22,684 nt of DNA from CAZWFW01 sp964633445 (GTDB lineage: Archaea; Undinarchaeota; CAZWFW01): contig CAZWFW010000012.1 of NCBI GenBank assembly GCA_964633445.1, positions 1 through 22,684 on the forward strand. Direction: 5' to 3'. Positions 21,498 to 22,684 of this stretch are shown piece by piece. The notes under the pieces are model-generated. The model worked only from the letters and a program-made list of their open reading frames with translations, was not told where the DNA came from and ran no database searches. The translations under genes were made by a program, and so were the position numbers. How positions within the stretch are numbered: position 1 is the stretch's first letter; each line of letters begins with the position of its first letter.

Positions 21498-22684
21498 TTT
21501 GCTTGAATTTGTTGTAATTCTAAGCATAATAATTTGCGCAACACTTGCTGCTATTTATTTTCATAACTTCTTTGTATCGTATCAACAAAAAATTGCTGAG
21601 GTAACTATCAGAGATGCGCTAGATAACTTCAAAGATTTTCTATATAGATTTTCTGCTGAAAGTACATCACAGATTGTTAAATATGATCTTCCTCAAATAA
21701 TTTCAGTTTCAGTAGAAAATAACACAATAGAATTCGGCACAGAAAAGCAACAAGCTAAGATACAAATTACATTAAATTTGAGAGATGCCAATCTTGGAAA
21801 AACAAAGCAACTATGCATAGTTAAGGGGAAAAGATCAATTCTTCTTTTAAAGAAATGTCCATATTGCGATCTTAACGGAGTTTGCTCACCAAGCGAATGC
21901 AAAAGCCCATGTCCAGATTGTTCAGTTATGCAATGCGCAGGGGATGGTTATTGTAATGATTTTATGGAATCCTGCGCTAATTCGCCTGACTGCATATGTC
22001 CTAGCACATATTCATGTTGTCCTGATGATCCTCTATCTGATTACAGAGGATGTAGCCCTAGAATAAATGTTGGAGTTGGAGGAATATGCTACTGTAATAA
22101 TCAGTGCAACACTTCCCAAAATCTCTACTGCTCATTTAATCATTGCTGTCCTCAAGGAACAGTTTGGAACGGTACTGCTTGTGCTAAAAGGGTTGATGTT
22201 CTCATTGTTTCGATAAATTCAACACTGCATGGCAAATACACAAATGCAGATATACAACAACTTGAAAACAAAATTAGATATTTCATAAATGTGTTAAACA
22301 CAAGCGACTCTCTGACCGCAAAATTCATTTATTTAGATAGTAGCGAAGTTAGTAAAATTACAGGAGGCTCTCCTGTTTTTAACCCAAGCGATTGGAAAAA
22401 TATTGATGATGTTATTGAGCAACTCTATCAAAGGCTTGGATTCAGATATTTAATTATTATAGGAGGGCACAACATTTTGCCACAAGCAATAAATCCTATG
22501 TATTGTTTAGCAACAATAAATTACGGGACTGATGATGTCTATGCAGACATGGATCACGATTGTCTGCCAGATATAGCATTTGGTAGGGTTCCTGACCCTT
22601 TAAATGGTGATATCAGTGTTATTCTGAATGCACTCGACACCTATATTAATTTACATCAAAATGGCGGAATAAGGCTTGATACAT
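21466..22684 (+). CDS. Pilin-like protein with Cys-rich stalk and C25 (gingipain-type) peptidase domain, partial
   Basis: The frame is open to the end of the window (406 residues), so the 3' part is missing. The start is the ATG at 21466 or 21469. It begins LLKSNKG-SLLEFVVILSIIICA, a class III signal. A pilin-like region follows, then a Cys-rich stalk (about 125-242, over 20 Cys) with the CGDG-type motif AGDGYCNDFMESC. From about 243 it matches the N-terminal part of gingipain-family C25 peptidases: YLIIIGGHNILP, GTDDVYADMDHDCLPDIAFGR. This lines up with gingipain's VLLVGDHKDIP and SDQVYGQIVGNDHYNEVFIGR. The catalytic His and Cys would lie beyond the window. Its start overlaps the preceding gene by about 30 nt. 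Confidence 0.78.
   Translation, partial: MMCLLKSNKGSLLEFVVILSIIICATLAAIYFHNFFVSYQQKIAEVTIRDALDNFKDFLYRFSAESTSQIVKYDLPQIISVSVENNTIEFGTEKQQAKIQITLNLRDANLGKTKQLCIVKGKRSILLLKKCPYCDLNGVCSPSECKSPCPDCSVMQCAGDGYCNDFMESCANSPDCICPSTYSCCPDDPLSDYRGCSPRINVGVGGICYCNNQCNTSQNLYCSFNHCCPQGTVWNGTACAKRVDVLIVSINSTLHGKYTNADIQQLENKIRYFINVLNTSDSLTAKFIYLDSSEVSKITGGSPVFNPSDWKNIDDVIEQLYQRLGFRYLIIIGGHNILPQAINPMYCLATINYGTDDVYADMDHDCLPDIAFGRVPDPLNGDISVILNALDTYINLHQNGGIRLDT

Noticed and set aside
1..22684. CRISPR array, rRNA, complete insertion sequence or toxin-antitoxin pair
   Set aside because: No regularly spaced direct repeats, no rRNA signature and no intact transposase or known toxin motif were seen.

Overview
The window is AT-rich archaeal DNA. 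It encodes an archaeal-type RNA polymerase subunit (Rpo3/RpoD) with two ferredoxin-type cluster motifs, an archaeal-type ThiI, and a radical-SAM protein resembling the tetraether-synthase (Tes) family. Many genes have a TATA-like box about 25-35 nt before the start codon and little or no leader, class III (type IV pilin-like) signal sequences are frequent, and the tRNA genes lack encoded CCA. The GC-rich tRNA stems in an AT-rich background suggest a thermophile. I cannot place the lineage from the sequence alone.

Layout. 1-742: tRNA-Ser(UGA) and two small membrane proteins. 756-2801: a large secreted protein with cell-wall-binding-repeat-2-like domains, a helical stalk and a Cys-rich tail. 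3091-4168: an isolated rpo3 followed by tRNA-Leu(CAA) and, facing it, tRNA-Leu(GAG). 4254-5033: a membrane-anchored, Cys-containing surface protein gene broken by a stop, probably by two compensating frameshifts. 5288-6229: an AICAR transformylase-only PurH. 6226-8004 (minus): thiI, tRNA-Leu(UAG) and a hypothetical gene packed head to tail with 1 and 5 nt between them. 8168-10061: a SIS-domain sugar isomerase/deglycase divergent from an acylphosphatase plus membrane-tethered DUF151 gene pair, with one palindromic TATA-like box between them. 10096-12389 (minus): a Tes-like radical-SAM gene and an orphan 2-oxoacid:ferredoxin oxidoreductase gamma subunit. 12390-13023: non-coding, with a long imperfect hairpin and what looks like a decayed IS200/IS605 right end.

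13024-22684 is the most unusual part. A membrane-anchored, FbpA-like (iron/thiamine/sulfate class) binding protein is paired with a Cys-rich pilin-like protein carrying about 30 cysteines. The matching ABC ATPase and fused permease lie on the opposite strand. Divergent from the permease by 7 nt begins an overlapping five-gene operon: a pilin-like protein with a Cys-rich insert and a VWA domain, a membrane-anchored probable beta-propeller, two small pilin-like proteins, and a pilin-like protein with a Cys-rich stalk and the start of a gingipain-type (C25) peptidase domain that runs off the window. The genes look like parts of a class III-signal-processed surface assembly beside a metal-uptake-type transporter. 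This is the best candidate for an undescribed system here. The functional link between the two halves is inference from proximity and shared Cys-rich, pilin-like design.
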